Of a stretch of DNA of 52,032 nucleotides, positions 40,085 to 50,030 are shown piece by piece. Within the stretch, counting starts at the first letter, position 1; the number at the start of each line of letters is the position of its first letter. Position numbers and translations under genes: made by a program. Source of the DNA: CAG-390 sp045531455 (GTDB lineage: Bacteria; Bacillota; Clostridia; Oscillospirales; CAG-272); assembly GCA_045531455.1 (NCBI GenBank), contig JAZSEA010000058.1, positions 1 through 52,032 on the forward strand. The letters are read 5' to 3'. The notes beneath the pieces are model-generated. The model worked only from the letters and a program-made list of their open reading frames with translations. It was not told where the DNA came from and made no database searches.

Positions 40085-41186
40085 TAAGTCCTCCGTCCGA
40101 GCAAGCCTTGAAGGCTCGCCAGGCGATCAGTATCAGCGGTGCGAGAAGAATTCCCGCAAAGCCGAAAAGTCTGTAGCCGAGATAGAATGACGCGAGCGTG
40201 ACAAGCGGATGGATCCCGAGCGTCTCGCCGACAATCTTCGGCTCTATGAACTGCCTTACGACGACGATTATTACATATAATATAATCAGCCCGATGCCGA
40301 GGAAAAGATCGCGGGTGACAAGGCAGTAGAGTGACCACGGGATCAGAATGACGCCGACTCCGAGAACGGGTAGGATGTCAACCGCGGCGCTGATCGCGGC
40401 GATCAGAAAAGAATATTCGACACCAAGCACGCTGAGTCCGAAAAAGATCTCGGCGAAGGTGATCAGCATGATCAGAGAATAGGAGCGCAGATAGCCGATA
40501 GCGGCTACTGCGGCTTCTTTTTTTATATGCGAGAGAAGACGTTCTGCGGAGGAGGGAAGCAGACTTCGGATGCCGCTTCTGATCCTTCCGCTGTCAAGAG
40601 TGAAATAAAACGCCGCGATCACGGCAACGATCACGCCGAGAAATATATCGGGAAGCGCGCCGAGGATCGAGGTCAGAAAACCGGGTATGGCTGTTCCGAG
40701 TGAGGAAAGCGCATCCCCGAGAAGATCGCCGACGTAGCCGTTTATCCTCTCGGTTATCTGCGCACTTTCTTCTCCCGGCAATAGCGCGGCGATCCTGTTT
40801 CCGAAGTCGGATACTATTGACGTGGCTTTTTCAAAAAACTCGGCTATGACTCCGCCGTCCTCGCTGATCCCTTCCGCAAGTCTGCCAAGCTCACTCACAA
40901 GTCTTTTCACCGCAAGGAAGAGTAAAGCCATAAGCGAGGAGAGAAGAACGAGCAGTACCGCGAGCGAGACGGCTCTCCCCGAAGCCCTTGTGTATTTTGT
41001 CAGCTTTGAAGCAAGCACGGATGCGAGCGCACCGACTCCCGCTCCGATCAGCAACGGAAGGAGTATTGGGAATAGGTATCTGAAAATTACGTAAGTTGCG
41101 GCTGTGGCAGCGAGGATGCAGAATATCATACAGGCGGCGCGTATCCAATCGGGACGCCTCTCGTGCAGAGCGTTTTTGCCGTTCAT
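40071..41186 (-). CDS. AI-2E/PerM-family permease (YtvI-like)
   Basis: 371 residues with about eight hydrophobic segments. Two N-terminal helices are followed by a soluble loop (about 90-165), and the C-terminal half contains the family's typical IPWSLYCLV, RQFIEPKIVGETLGIHPLV and FGFAGILLAPL. Relatives include the sporulation protein YtvI and AI-2 exporters; assignment within the family is uncertain. AAGGAGAG precedes the ATG. Monocistronic, divergent from rpoB. Confidence 0.87.
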   Translation of the reverse strand: MNGKNALHERRPDWIRAACMIFCILAATAATYVIFRYLFPILLPLLIGAGVGALASVLASKLTKYTRASGRAVSLAVLLVLLSSLMALLFLAVKRLVSELGRLAEGISEDGGVIAEFFEKATSIVSDFGNRIAALLPGEESAQITERINGYVGDLLGDALSSLGTAIPGFLTSILGALPDIFLGVIVAVIAAFYFTLDSGRIRSGIRSLLPSSAERLLSHIKKEAAVAAIGYLRSYSLIMLITFAEIFFGLSVLGVEYSFLIAAISAAVDILPVLGVGVILIPWSLYCLVTRDLFLGIGLIILYVIIVVVRQFIEPKIVGETLGIHPLVTLASFYLGYRLFGFAGILLAPLILIAWRAFKACSDGGLIKNA

Positions 41187-41307
41187 ATATTTCTCTCCTT
41201 GTTTGATAAATAGATTTTATGTACCCGCAGTCCCGATTTATACATATTAATAAATATAATGGCAGAAAAATATTTTTGGAAAAATGGAATTTTTTTCGAT
41301 TTTGGTA

Positions 41308-41336
41308 TTGACAAATCGAAAAACATGTTGTATAAT
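41308..41336 (+). promoter_or_regulatory. promoter of rpoBC
   Basis: TTGACA (41308-41313), a 17-bp spacer and TATAAT (41331-41336). A leader of about 165 nt precedes rpoB; I see no L10-type leader or clear terminator in it. The 320-bp gap back to the permease gene holds nothing else recognisable. Confidence 0.75.
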
Positions 41337-41507
41337 ATTATACTGCATTATAATCGCTTAATATGTCTAAAAATGGGTCGGGATTGTTTCCGAACTGCGA
41401 TGGATATATTAATTTTGTATGAAAAAATTAATATTCCGTCTTTAGTTAGGGGAAATTCCGAAAAGGATGTTAAAAGCGAAAAATACTTGAATGGAGTGAT
41501 TGAATTT

Positions 41508-44500
41508 ATGGTCAATGTAACAGACCAGGTGCTCGGAAAGAATTTAAGAAAATCCTTTTCCAAAACCCGCACTACACTCGAAATCCCGAATCTTATTGAG
41601 ATTCAGACAAATTCCTTCAAATGGTTCCTCGAGGAAGGACTTGCTGAGGTTCTCCGTGACGTATCGCCCATCGTCGACTACAGCGGAAATCTTTCTATCG
41701 AATTCGTTTCCTATTCGATAGACTCGAAGCCCAAATATCCCGTTGAGGAATGTAAGGAGAGAGACGTAAACTATGCAGCTCCCCTGAAGGTCAACGTCCG
41801 CCTCAATAACAAGCAGACGGGAGAAGTCAAGCAGACCGATATTTATATGGGTGACTTCCCGATCATGACCGAAAACGGCACCTTCGTCATCAACGGTGCT
41901 GAGCGTGTCATCGTCTCGCAGATCATTCGTTCGCCGGGTATGTACTACGCATCCGACATCGATAAAGCGGGAAAGAAGACCTTTACTGCGCAGATCATCC
42001 CCTACCGCGGCGCATGGCTCGAGTATGAGGTTGACAGCAACAACGTTATCTATGTAAGAATAGATAAGAACCGTAAGCTCCCCCTTACCATGTTCATCCG
42101 TGCTCTAGGACTTTCTATCGACCCCGAGACCGGCAATATGATCGCCGGCATTGAGAGCGCAGAGGACATTTTCAATATGTTCGGCGACGATATCCGTCTT
42201 CGCGCTACCCTTGAGAAGGACGAGTCCGAGGCTTCGGCGATCAACCGCCGTTCCAGCGCATCGGTCGAGTCCCTCCGCGAGATCTTCCGTAAGCTCCGCC
42301 CCGGCGAGCCTATCCAGGTCGATGCGGCTCTGACCCTCATCAACAACTTCTTCTTCGATTCCAAGAGATACGACATTGCTCCCGTCGGACGCTATAAGTT
42401 CGATAAGAAGCTTGCTATCTCCGAGAGAATCGCAAACCGCCGCCTTGCTGCTCCCGTAGTAAGCACCATCAGCGGCGAGCTCCTCTTCGAGGAAGGTCAC
42501 GTAATCACTCCCGAGGAAGCTCTCGAGATCGAATACGCGGCTGTAAACGAGGTCGAGATCGCTCTCGATAACGGCGAGGTCATCAAGGTATTCTCGAACC
42601 ACACCTGCTGGCCCGAGAAGATCATCGGCGATAAGCTCCTCGACTGCGGCGTACGCGAGAAGGTTTCGACTCCCGTTCTCCTTTCCATTATGGAGGAGTG
42701 CGGCGGTGACCTCGACGCTATCAAGGCAGCTTGCCGTGCAAGAATCAACGAGCTCTGCCCCAAGCACATCACCCGCGAGGACATTTACGCGACCATCAAC
42801 TATCTGCTTAACCTTGCTCACGATGTCGGAACCACAGACGATATCGACCATCTCGGCAACCGTCGTATCCGTTCCGTAGGCGAGCAGCTCCAGAACCAGA
42901 TCAGAATCGGCTTCTCCCGTATGGAGAAGATCATCCGCGAGCGTATGACCACTCAGGATAACGAGAAGCTGACTCCTCAGGCTCTTATCAACATCAGACC
43001 CGTTGCAACCGTAATCCGCGAGTTCTTCGGATCTTCCCAGCTTTCTCAGTTTATGGACCAGGCTAATCCCCTTTCCGAGCTGACGCACAAGCGCCGTCTT
43101 TCGGCACTTGGTCCCGGCGGTCTCTCCCGTGACCGCGCATCCTTCGACGTCCGTGACGTACACTACACCCACTACGGCAGAATGTGTCCCATCGAGACTC
43201 CCGAAGGTCCTAACATCGGTCTTATCTCCTATCTCGCAACCTATGCGCGCATCAGCGAGTACGGCTTCATCGAGGCTCCCTACCGTAAGGTAGACCGCGC
43301 AACCCGCCGCGTTACCGACGAAGTCGTTTATATGACCGCAGACGTTGAGGATAATTACATCATCGCGCAGGCTAACGAGCCTCTCGACGAGAACGGTTGC
43401 TTCATTAATAATACCGTTACCGCCCGCGACAAGAACGAATTCCGTGAGGTATCCGTTGACGAGATCGACTTCATGGACGTTTCTCCCAAGATGGTAGTAT
43501 CTGCAGCTACCGCAATGATCCCCTTCCTTGAGAACGACGATAACTCCCGTGCTCTTATGGGATCGAACATGCAGAAGCAGGCAGTTCCGCTTATGGTAAC
43601 CGATTCACCCATTGTCGGTACCGGTATGGAATATAAGGTAGCTCGTGACTCGGGCGTCGTTGTTCTTGCAAAGAACGCGGGTGTCGTTGAGCACGTTGAG
43701 ACCGCAAAGATCGTTATCCGCACCGATGACGGACGCAAGGATAGCTACGATCTTATCAAGTTCAAGCGTACCAACCAGGGTACTTGCTGTAATCAGAGAC
43801 CTCTCGTTGTTCACGGCGAGAGAGTAGAGAAGGGACAGATCATCGCAGACGGTCCCGCAACCTCGAAGGGCGAGATCGCTCTCGGTAAGAATGCTCTTAT
43901 CGGATTTATGACCTGGGAAGGTTATAACTACGAGGACGCGGTCCTTCTCAATGAAAACCTTGTAAGAAACGACGTTTACACTTCGCTTCATATCGAGGTT
44001 TATACTCACGAGGCAAGAGATACCAAGCTCGGATCGGAAGAGATCACCCGTGAGATCCAGAACGTCGGCGAGGATGCTCTCCGCAACCTCGATGCATACG
44101 GCGTTGTAAAGAAGGGTACCGAGGTTCACGCCGGCGATATCCTTGTAGGTAAGATCACTCCTAAGGGAGAGACCGACCTTACCGCAGAAGAAAGACTTCT
44201 CCGCGCGATCTTCGGCGAGAAGACCCGCGAGACCAGAGATACCTCGCTCAGACTGCCTCACGGTGAATCGGGTATCGTCGTTGACGTACGCGTATTCTCG
44301 CACGAGCAGGGAGACGAGCTTCCCACCGGTGTAAACAAGGTCGTTCACGTTTATATCGCACAGAAGAGAAAGATCTCCGTAGGTGACAAGATGGCAGGCC
44401 GTCACGGTAACAAGGGTGTCGTTTCGCGCATCCTTCCTCCCGAGGATATGCCCTTCCTTCCCGACGGAACTCCTCTCGATATCGTTCTTAACCCTCTGGG

Positions 44501-45413
44501 CGTTCCTTCCCGAATGAACATCGGTCAGGTTCTTGAGGTACACCTCGGAATCGCCGCTCGTAAGCTCGGCTGGAAGATCATGACCCCCGTATTCGACGGT
44601 GCAAACGAGAGAGACATTCTCGAGTGCATGAAGATGGCGAATATGTGGCGTGAGGTATTCCCCGGCGAGAACGTAGACGGTAAGGAGACCCGTGAGATCA
44701 CCGATCCCGTGACCGGTGAGACCAGGCGTCAGGTAATCGACGGTAAGACCGTTCTTTATGACGGACGTACCGGCGAGCCCTTCGATAACCCCGTAACCGT
44801 AGGTATCATGTACTACCTCAAGCTCCATCACCTCGTTGTCGATAAGATCCACGCCCGTTCCAACGGTCCGTACTCTCTCGTTACACAGCAGCCTCTCGGC
44901 GGTAAGGCACAGTTCGGTGGCCAGCGTTTCGGAGAGATGGAGGTTTGGGCACTCGAGGCATACGGTGCAGCTTATACACTTCAGGAGATCCTGACCGTCA
45001 AGTCGGACGACGTCAACGGACGCCGCAAGGCTTACGAGGCGATCATTCAGGGTCAGAATATCCCCACTCCCGGCGTTCCCGAGGCATTCAAGGTCCTTGT
45101 CAAGGAGCTTCAGTCGCTCTGCCTTGATATCCGCGTCCTGAATGAAGAGGGTGAGGAGATCAAGCTCTCTTCCGTTGTTGAAGAGGAGCAGCCTCAGTAT
45201 CTCAGTCGCCGCGACAGCGATGCTATCGACGACGCAGTCGGCCAGACCGGCAGCGAGGACGAGTATAGTCGCGGAGGATTCCTCTTCGCGGATGAGGACG
45301 GCGAGTTCGACCTCGGCGAGGATGAAGAGGATGAAGGCGATGACGAGTACGCTGAAGAATACGCATATGAGTCCGAGGATGATTACGATTCCGAAGACGG
45401 ATACGATAACTGA
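41508..45413 (+). CDS. rpoB: RNA polymerase beta subunit
   Basis: 1301 residues, part of the core enzyme's active centre with RpoC. The start MVNVTDQVLG at ATG 41508 has GGAGTGA upstream; the in-frame region further upstream crosses the promoter and is rejected. The rifampicin pocket GSSQLSQFMDQANPLSELTH and KRRLSALGPGGL carries the usual sensitive-type residues. Later landmarks are GRHGNKGVVSRI and the C-terminal GGKAQFGGQRFGEMEVWALE. The last 50 or so residues form a strongly acidic Asp/Glu/Tyr tail beyond the conserved end. rpoC follows after 18 bases. Confidence 0.98.
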   Translation: MVNVTDQVLGKNLRKSFSKTRTTLEIPNLIEIQTNSFKWFLEEGLAEVLRDVSPIVDYSGNLSIEFVSYSIDSKPKYPVEECKERDVNYAAPLKVNVRLNNKQTGEVKQTDIYMGDFPIMTENGTFVINGAERVIVSQIIRSPGMYYASDIDKAGKKTFTAQIIPYRGAWLEYEVDSNNVIYVRIDKNRKLPLTMFIRALGLSIDPETGNMIAGIESAEDIFNMFGDDIRLRATLEKDESEASAINRRSSASVESLREIFRKLRPGEPIQVDAALTLINNFFFDSKRYDIAPVGRYKFDKKLAISERIANRRLAAPVVSTISGELLFEEGHVITPEEALEIEYAAVNEVEIALDNGEVIKVFSNHTCWPEKIIGDKLLDCGVREKVSTPVLLSIMEECGGDLDAIKAACRARINELCPKHITREDIYATINYLLNLAHDVGTTDDIDHLGNRRIRSVGEQLQNQIRIGFSRMEKIIRERMTTQDNEKLTPQALINIRPVATVIREFFGSSQLSQFMDQANPLSELTHKRRLSALGPGGLSRDRASFDVRDVHYTHYGRMCPIETPEGPNIGLISYLATYARISEYGFIEAPYRKVDRATRRVTDEVVYMTADVEDNYIIAQANEPLDENGCFINNTVTARDKNEFREVSVDEIDFMDVSPKMVVSAATAMIPFLENDDNSRALMGSNMQKQAVPLMVTDSPIVGTGMEYKVARDSGVVVLAKNAGVVEHVETAKIVIRTDDGRKDSYDLIKFKRTNQGTCCNQRPLVVHGERVEKGQIIADGPATSKGEIALGKNALIGFMTWEGYNYEDAVLLNENLVRNDVYTSLHIEVYTHEARDTKLGSEEITREIQNVGEDALRNLDAYGVVKKGTEVHAGDILVGKITPKGETDLTAEERLLRAIFGEKTRETRDTSLRLPHGESGIVVDVRVFSHEQGDELPTGVNKVVHVYIAQKRKISVGDKMAGRHGNKGVVSRILPPEDMPFLPDGTPLDIVLNPLGVPSRMNIGQVLEVHLGIAARKLGWKIMTPVFDGANERDILECMKMANMWREVFPGENVDGKETREITDPVTGETRRQVIDGKTVLYDGRTGEPFDNPVTVGIMYYLKLHHLVVDKIHARSNGPYSLVTQQPLGGKAQFGGQRFGEMEVWALEAYGAAYTLQEILTVKSDDVNGRRKAYEAIIQGQNIPTPGVPEAFKVLVKELQSLCLDIRVLNEEGEEIKLSSVVEEEQPQYLSRRDSDAIDDAVGQTGSEDEYSRGGFLFADEDGEFDLGEDEEDEGDDEYAEEYAYESEDDYDSEDGYDN

Positions 45414-45431
45414 TTAAAAGGAGAATAAGTT

Positions 45432-48400
45432 ATGAATAATAATGAATTTGCCTCTATTAAAATAGGTCTGGCGTCTCCGGAAATGATCAGAGAATGGTCC
45501 TACGGCGAGGTTACCAAGCCGGAGACTATCAACTACCGTACACTCAAGGCTGAGGTTGGAGGTCTTTTCTGTGAAAAGATCTTTGGCCCGACCAAGGACG
45601 GAGCTTGTATGTGCGGTAAATATAAGAATTCCCACAACATCCGCGAGAAGATCATCTGTGATAAGTGCGGTGTTGAGGTTACCACAAAGAGAGTACGCCG
45701 TGAGAGAATGGGTCACATCGAGCTTGCTTGTCCCGTTTCCCATATCTGGTATTTCAAGGCGTCTCCCTCGAGAATGGCTCTCGTTCTCGATATCTCCTCC
45801 AAGCAGCTCGAGCAGGTTCTCTACTTTGCAGAGAACGTAGTCCTCGATCCCGGAAATACCCCTCTTGAGAAGGGTATGGTCCTGACCGAGAAGCAGTACC
45901 TCGAGTACCGCGAGATGTACGAGAATGAATTCCGCGTCGGAATGGGCGCGGAGGCTATCAAGGAGCTTCTTCAGGGCATCGATATCGATGCTCTCGCAGC
46001 TCAGCTCCGCGAGGATCTCGCTGTCACAACAAGCCAGAAGAAGGCAAGACTCATCAAGAGACTTGAGGTCATCGAGTCCTTCCGCCGCTCGGGCAATAAG
46101 CTCGAATGGATGGTTCTTGACGTCCTTCCGGTTCTTCCTCCCGATATCAGAGCGATGGTTCAGCTCGACGGCGGACGTTTCGCGTCCTCCGACCTCAATG
46201 AGCTCTATCGCCGCGTTATCAGCAGAAATAACCGTCTTAAGAAGCTGATCGAGATCTCGACTCCCGAGATCGTTATCCGCAACGAGAAGCGTATGCTTCA
46301 GGAGGCGGTCGACGCTCTTATCGATAACGGACGCCGCGGAAAGCCCGTAACCGGTCCTTCCAACCGTCCTCTCAAGTCGCTCTCCGAGATGCTCCGCGGT
46401 AAGCAGGGACGCTTCCGTCAGAACCTTCTCGGTAAGCGTGTTGACTACTCGGGACGTTCGGTTATCGTCGTAGGTCCTCAGCTGAAGATCTATCAGTGCG
46501 GTCTTCCCAAGGAAATGGCTCTCGAGCTCTTCAAGCCCTTCGTTATCAAGAGACTTGTCGAAATGGGCAAAGCTACCAACGTAAAGGAAGCGCAGAAGAA
46601 GATCGACCGCGCACAGGTAAGCAACGACGAGGTCTGGGATGCACTCGAAAACGTAATCAAGGAACATCCCGTACTTCTCAACCGTGCACCTACACTTCAC
46701 AGACTTTCCATCCAGGCATTCGAGCCCGTGCTTGTTGAAGGAAGAGCGATCAAGCTCCATCCTCTCGTATGTACCGCGTTCAACGCCGACTTCGACGGCG
46801 ACCAGATGCCTGTACACGTACCGCTTTCCGCAGAGGCTCAGGCTGAGTCGAGATTCCTTATGCTCTCGGCTAACAACCTCTTAAAGCCCGTTGACGGACG
46901 TGCGGTCACAGTTCCTACTCAGGATATGATCCTCGGCTCCTACTATCTCTCGATCGTTCGTGACGATGAGCCCGGAGCAGGAGGACTTTACCGTAACTTT
47001 GACGAGGCGAATATGGCTTACCTCAACGGTCAGCTCGGACTTCACGCTCCTATCGCCCTCAGAGTCAGCCGCAAGACCTCTTCCGGTGCTGTTGAAGAGG
47101 GCATCATCGGTATCAAGAAGGGCGAAAACGGCGAGCGCAGCGTAAACCGCGGCTCGGACGCAGTAACCCTCGGACGTCTTATCTTCAACCAGCGTATCCC
47201 TCAGGATCTTGGCTTCGTTGACAGAAATGACCCCGAAAAGAAGCTTGATCTTGAGATCGCTTCCATCATCACCAAGAAGGAACTCGGTCAGATCATCAAC
47301 GCTTGTATCAAGAGACACAGCTCCGCAGAGACCGCAGAAATGCTCGATGCGATCAAGGAGATGGGTTATCAGTACTCCACAAGAGCATCCTTCTCGATCT
47401 CGGTATACGATATGACTATCCCTAAGGAGAAGAAGCAGCTCGTCAGCGATGCAGAGAAGGAAGTCGAGACTCTCGGCAAGTACTTCCAGAAGGGTCTCCT
47501 TTCCGAGCAGGAAAGATACGAGAAGGTCGTCGCTGTATGGAACCGTACCACCAACGACGTTACCGGCGCACTTCAGGCAGGCTTCTCGACTTACAACCCG
47601 ATCAAGATCATGTCCGACTCCGGAGCCCGTGGTTCGATCACTCAGATGCGTCAGCTCGCAGGTATGCGTGGACCCATGTTCGCTACCAACGGTAAGACTA
47701 TGGAGATCCCGATCAAGTCGAACTTCCGCGAGGGTATGAAGATCTTCGAGTACTTTATGGGTGCACGTTCCTCCCGTAAGTCGCTTTCGGATACCGCGCT
47801 CCGTACCGCAGACTCGGGTTACCTTACCCGTCGTCTCGTTGACGTTTCTCAGGACGTTATCGTACGCGAAGAGAAGTGCGGAACACAGCACGGCGCAATT
47901 ATCAGAGCTATCACCGAGGGTGATGCAACCAAGCCCATCGAGCCTCTTGAGGACAGACTCATCGGCAGATACACTATGGGCGACGTTATCAACCCCGAAA
48001 CGGGCGAGATCCTCGTTCCCGACGATACAATGCTCGACGAGGCAATGGTCAAGAAGATCATCGCCGCAGGCATCACCGAGGTTCGTATCAGAACAGTTAT
48101 CCACTGCCGCGCACGTCACGGTATCTGCGCACATTGCTACGGTGCAGACCTTGCAAGCGGAAAGAAGGTAAATGTTGGTGAGGCTGTAGGTATCATCGCA
48201 GCTCAGTCGATCGGTGAGCCCGGTACTCAGCTTACCATGCGTACCTTCCACTCGGGCGGTGTTGCAGGTGCCGATATTACCCAGGGTCTTCCCAGAGTCG
48301 AAGAGCTCTTCGAGGCAAGAACACCCAAGAAGCCCGCTATCCTCAGCGCGCTCGACGGCGTTGCACGCATTCAGCCCGACGAGAACCCCAATATCCAGGA

Positions 48401-49130
48401 CGTTGTAGTGTTCAACTCCGAGACAGGCGAGACCGCAACCTATCAGATCCCCTACGGCAGACGTATCGCGATCTCAGACGGTGCAGAGGTCAAGCGCGGT
48501 GACGCTCTTACCGAGGGCTCCAAGGCTCCTATGGATATTATGGAATATCTCGGTCCGGACGCTGTATACGATTATATCATCAGCGAAACTCAGAAGGTTT
48601 ACCGTTCTCAGTCGGTTAACATCAACGATAAGCACATCGAGGTTATCGCACGTCAGATGACCCGTAAGCTCCGTATCGAGGATACCGGCGACACCAATAT
48701 GCTTGTCGGAACCTTGGTTTCGGTCAACGAGTTTGATGACGAGAACGAAAAGATCCGCGAGCGTATCGCTTCGGGTGAGACCGAGCTTCGTGAGGCAACC
48801 TGCTCTCCCGTGCTCCTCGGTATCTCCAAGGCGGCTCTCCAGACAGATTCCTTCCTCTCCGCCGCATCCTTCCAGGAGACCACAAAGGTCCTCACCGAGG
48901 CTGCTATCAAGGGTAAGGTCGATAATCTGCTCGGACTTAAGGAGAATGTAATCATCGGTAAGCTGATCCCTGCGGGTACGGGTATGGCTTGCTACAACAA
49001 CGTAGACGTACTTGCTGCAGAGGATACCGCTCCCACGTCTCCCGATGGCGGCGACAGTGTAACTTCTGTTGAAGTCAGCGATGACGATGCCTCCTCCGAG
49101 GAGATAGCTTCTGAATCGGTTGCTGAATAA
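45432..49130 (+). CDS. rpoC: RNA polymerase beta' subunit
   Basis: 1232 residues. The N-terminal zinc site is CMCGKYK...CDKCGVEV (four Cys), the catalytic Mg loop is NADFDGDQMPVHVPLS, the bridge and trigger regions contain MRQLAGMRGPM and GEPGTQLTMRTFHSGG, and the second zinc site has Cys in EEKCGTQ and HCRARHGICAHCYG. The C-terminal end is an acidic and Ser-rich tail. AAAGGAG precedes the ATG. A perfect 15-bp inverted repeat lies 35 bases after the stop. Long antisense reading frames across this gene are codon-bias artefacts. Confidence 0.98.
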   Translation: MNNNEFASIKIGLASPEMIREWSYGEVTKPETINYRTLKAEVGGLFCEKIFGPTKDGACMCGKYKNSHNIREKIICDKCGVEVTTKRVRRERMGHIELACPVSHIWYFKASPSRMALVLDISSKQLEQVLYFAENVVLDPGNTPLEKGMVLTEKQYLEYREMYENEFRVGMGAEAIKELLQGIDIDALAAQLREDLAVTTSQKKARLIKRLEVIESFRRSGNKLEWMVLDVLPVLPPDIRAMVQLDGGRFASSDLNELYRRVISRNNRLKKLIEISTPEIVIRNEKRMLQEAVDALIDNGRRGKPVTGPSNRPLKSLSEMLRGKQGRFRQNLLGKRVDYSGRSVIVVGPQLKIYQCGLPKEMALELFKPFVIKRLVEMGKATNVKEAQKKIDRAQVSNDEVWDALENVIKEHPVLLNRAPTLHRLSIQAFEPVLVEGRAIKLHPLVCTAFNADFDGDQMPVHVPLSAEAQAESRFLMLSANNLLKPVDGRAVTVPTQDMILGSYYLSIVRDDEPGAGGLYRNFDEANMAYLNGQLGLHAPIALRVSRKTSSGAVEEGIIGIKKGENGERSVNRGSDAVTLGRLIFNQRIPQDLGFVDRNDPEKKLDLEIASIITKKELGQIINACIKRHSSAETAEMLDAIKEMGYQYSTRASFSISVYDMTIPKEKKQLVSDAEKEVETLGKYFQKGLLSEQERYEKVVAVWNRTTNDVTGALQAGFSTYNPIKIMSDSGARGSITQMRQLAGMRGPMFATNGKTMEIPIKSNFREGMKIFEYFMGARSSRKSLSDTALRTADSGYLTRRLVDVSQDVIVREEKCGTQHGAIIRAITEGDATKPIEPLEDRLIGRYTMGDVINPETGEILVPDDTMLDEAMVKKIIAAGITEVRIRTVIHCRARHGICAHCYGADLASGKKVNVGEAVGIIAAQSIGEPGTQLTMRTFHSGGVAGADITQGLPRVEELFEARTPKKPAILSALDGVARIQPDENPNIQDVVVFNSETGETATYQIPYGRRIAISDGAEVKRGDALTEGSKAPMDIMEYLGPDAVYDYIISETQKVYRSQSVNINDKHIEVIARQMTRKLRIEDTGDTNMLVGTLVSVNEFDDENEKIRERIASGETELREATCSPVLLGISKAALQTDSFLSAASFQETTKVLTEAAIKGKVDNLLGLKENVIIGKLIPAGTGMACYNNVDVLAAEDTAPTSPDGGDSVTSVEVSDDDASSEEIASESVAE

Positions 49131-49164
49131 TCCCACACGATATAACAATTAATTAACATTTTAC

Positions 49165-49195
49165 GCCTACTTCCGAAATAATTTCGGAAGTAGGC
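49165..49195. terminator. 15-bp inverted repeat after rpoC
   Basis: GCCTACTTCCGAAAT (49165-49179) and ATTTCGGAAGTAGGC (49181-49195) are exact reverse complements. A CTTTTT tract is 10 bases downstream, so termination may be partial. It lies in the 341-bp gap between rpoC and rpsL, which otherwise holds the rpsL promoter and an A/T-rich leader. Confidence 0.65.
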
Positions 49196-49296
49196 TGAAT
49201 GTCTTTTTAGATTTGTACATTTTGACGGTAAAAATGCTTTTTAAAAAGTGCGTAATTGTGCAAAAGACAGAAAATTTATGCTTTTTTTAAAGGGTA

Positions 49297-49325
49297 TTGA
49301 CAATCGATCGAAAAAATGCTATAAT
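49297..49325 (+). promoter_or_regulatory. promoter of the rpsL-rpsG-fusA operon
   Basis: TTGACA (49297-49302), a 17-bp spacer and TATAAT (49320-49325); about 140 nt of leader before rpsL. Confidence 0.75.
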
Positions 49326-49471
49326 AATGCGAATTATGCTGAGGTTTTATGGCTTCGGCTGAGTTTTTTGAAGTGAAAACACTCAAAAAGCTCGATTTTT
49401 GACAGTTTTGCGAGCCTTCCGTTCGCATCTGTATATAAACAAATTCGGAAGAAAGGAGGATTAGCAGAAGG

Positions 49472-49894
49472 ATGCCAACCTTTAACCAGCTTGTCAGACA
49501 GGGTCGTACAGACAAGGTGTACAAGTCCAAAGCAGCAGTGCTTCAGAAGGGCTTCAACACCATCAAGAACGAGAGCACCGATCTCCCCTCGCCCCAGAAG
49601 AGAGGCGTTTGCACCAAGGTAACCACCACAACCCCCAAGAAGCCTAACTCCGCGCTCCGTAAGATCGCAAGAGTTCGTCTTTCCAACGGTCTTGAGGCAA
49701 CCACCTACATTCCCGGTGAAGGACACAACCTGCAGGAGCACTCCGTCGTTCTCATCAGAGGCGGTAGAGTAAGAGACCTGCCCGGTGTACGTTATCACAT
49801 TATCCGCGGCACACTCGATACTCAGGGTGTTGCAGCACGCAGACAGGCCCGTTCCAAGTACGGAACAAAGACACCGAAGGACGCAAAGAAATAA
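49472..49894 (+). CDS. rpsL: 30S ribosomal protein S12
   Basis: 140 residues, located at the decoding centre. The conserved TTTTPKKPNSALRK keeps the first streptomycin-resistance lysine. At the second site the usual GRVKDLPG reads GRVRDLPG: Arg101 (codon 49772-49774) replaces the Lys numbered 87 or 88 in other bacteria. AAAGGAGG precedes the ATG. First gene of the str operon with its own promoter. Confidence 0.97.
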   Translation: MPTFNQLVRQGRTDKVYKSKAAVLQKGFNTIKNESTDLPSPQKRGVCTKVTTTTPKKPNSALRKIARVRLSNGLEATTYIPGEGHNLQEHSVVLIRGGRVRDLPGVRYHIIRGTLDTQGVAARRQARSKYGTKTPKDAKK

Positions 49895-49977
49895 TTCGGT
49901 GAAGGTATCAGCATGTTTTTAGCTACTCATTTCCGTTTGTTTATATACTGCGGACAGAAGAGCGCTAACAGGAGAAT

Positions 49978-50013
49978 ATGCTTTTGAGTACCTATGATTT
50001 CATTCAAAATTAA
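49978..50013 (+). CDS. possible 11-residue leader peptide between rpsL and rpsG
   Basis: GGAGA (49971-49975) precedes ATG 49978; the frame reads MLLSTYDFIQN and stops at 50011-50013, three bases before the rpsG Shine-Dalgarno sequence. A ribosome finishing it would sit over the rpsG start region. It may be chance; the frame is short and no homologue is known to me. Confidence 0.3.
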   Translation: MLLSTYDFIQN

Positions 50014-50030
50014 TGAAGGAGGGAAGTACA

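Noticed and set aside
41259..41507. 83-codon upstream extension of rpoB
   Set aside because: It crosses the TTGACA/TATAAT promoter and lacks a binding site; known RpoB proteins begin near MVNVTDQ.
43605..48251. Long antisense reading frames across rpoB and rpoC (for example 43605-44852, 45414-46817 and 46881-48251)
   Set aside because: They arise from codon bias of the sense genes, have no ribosome binding sites or family features, and the sense products are certain.
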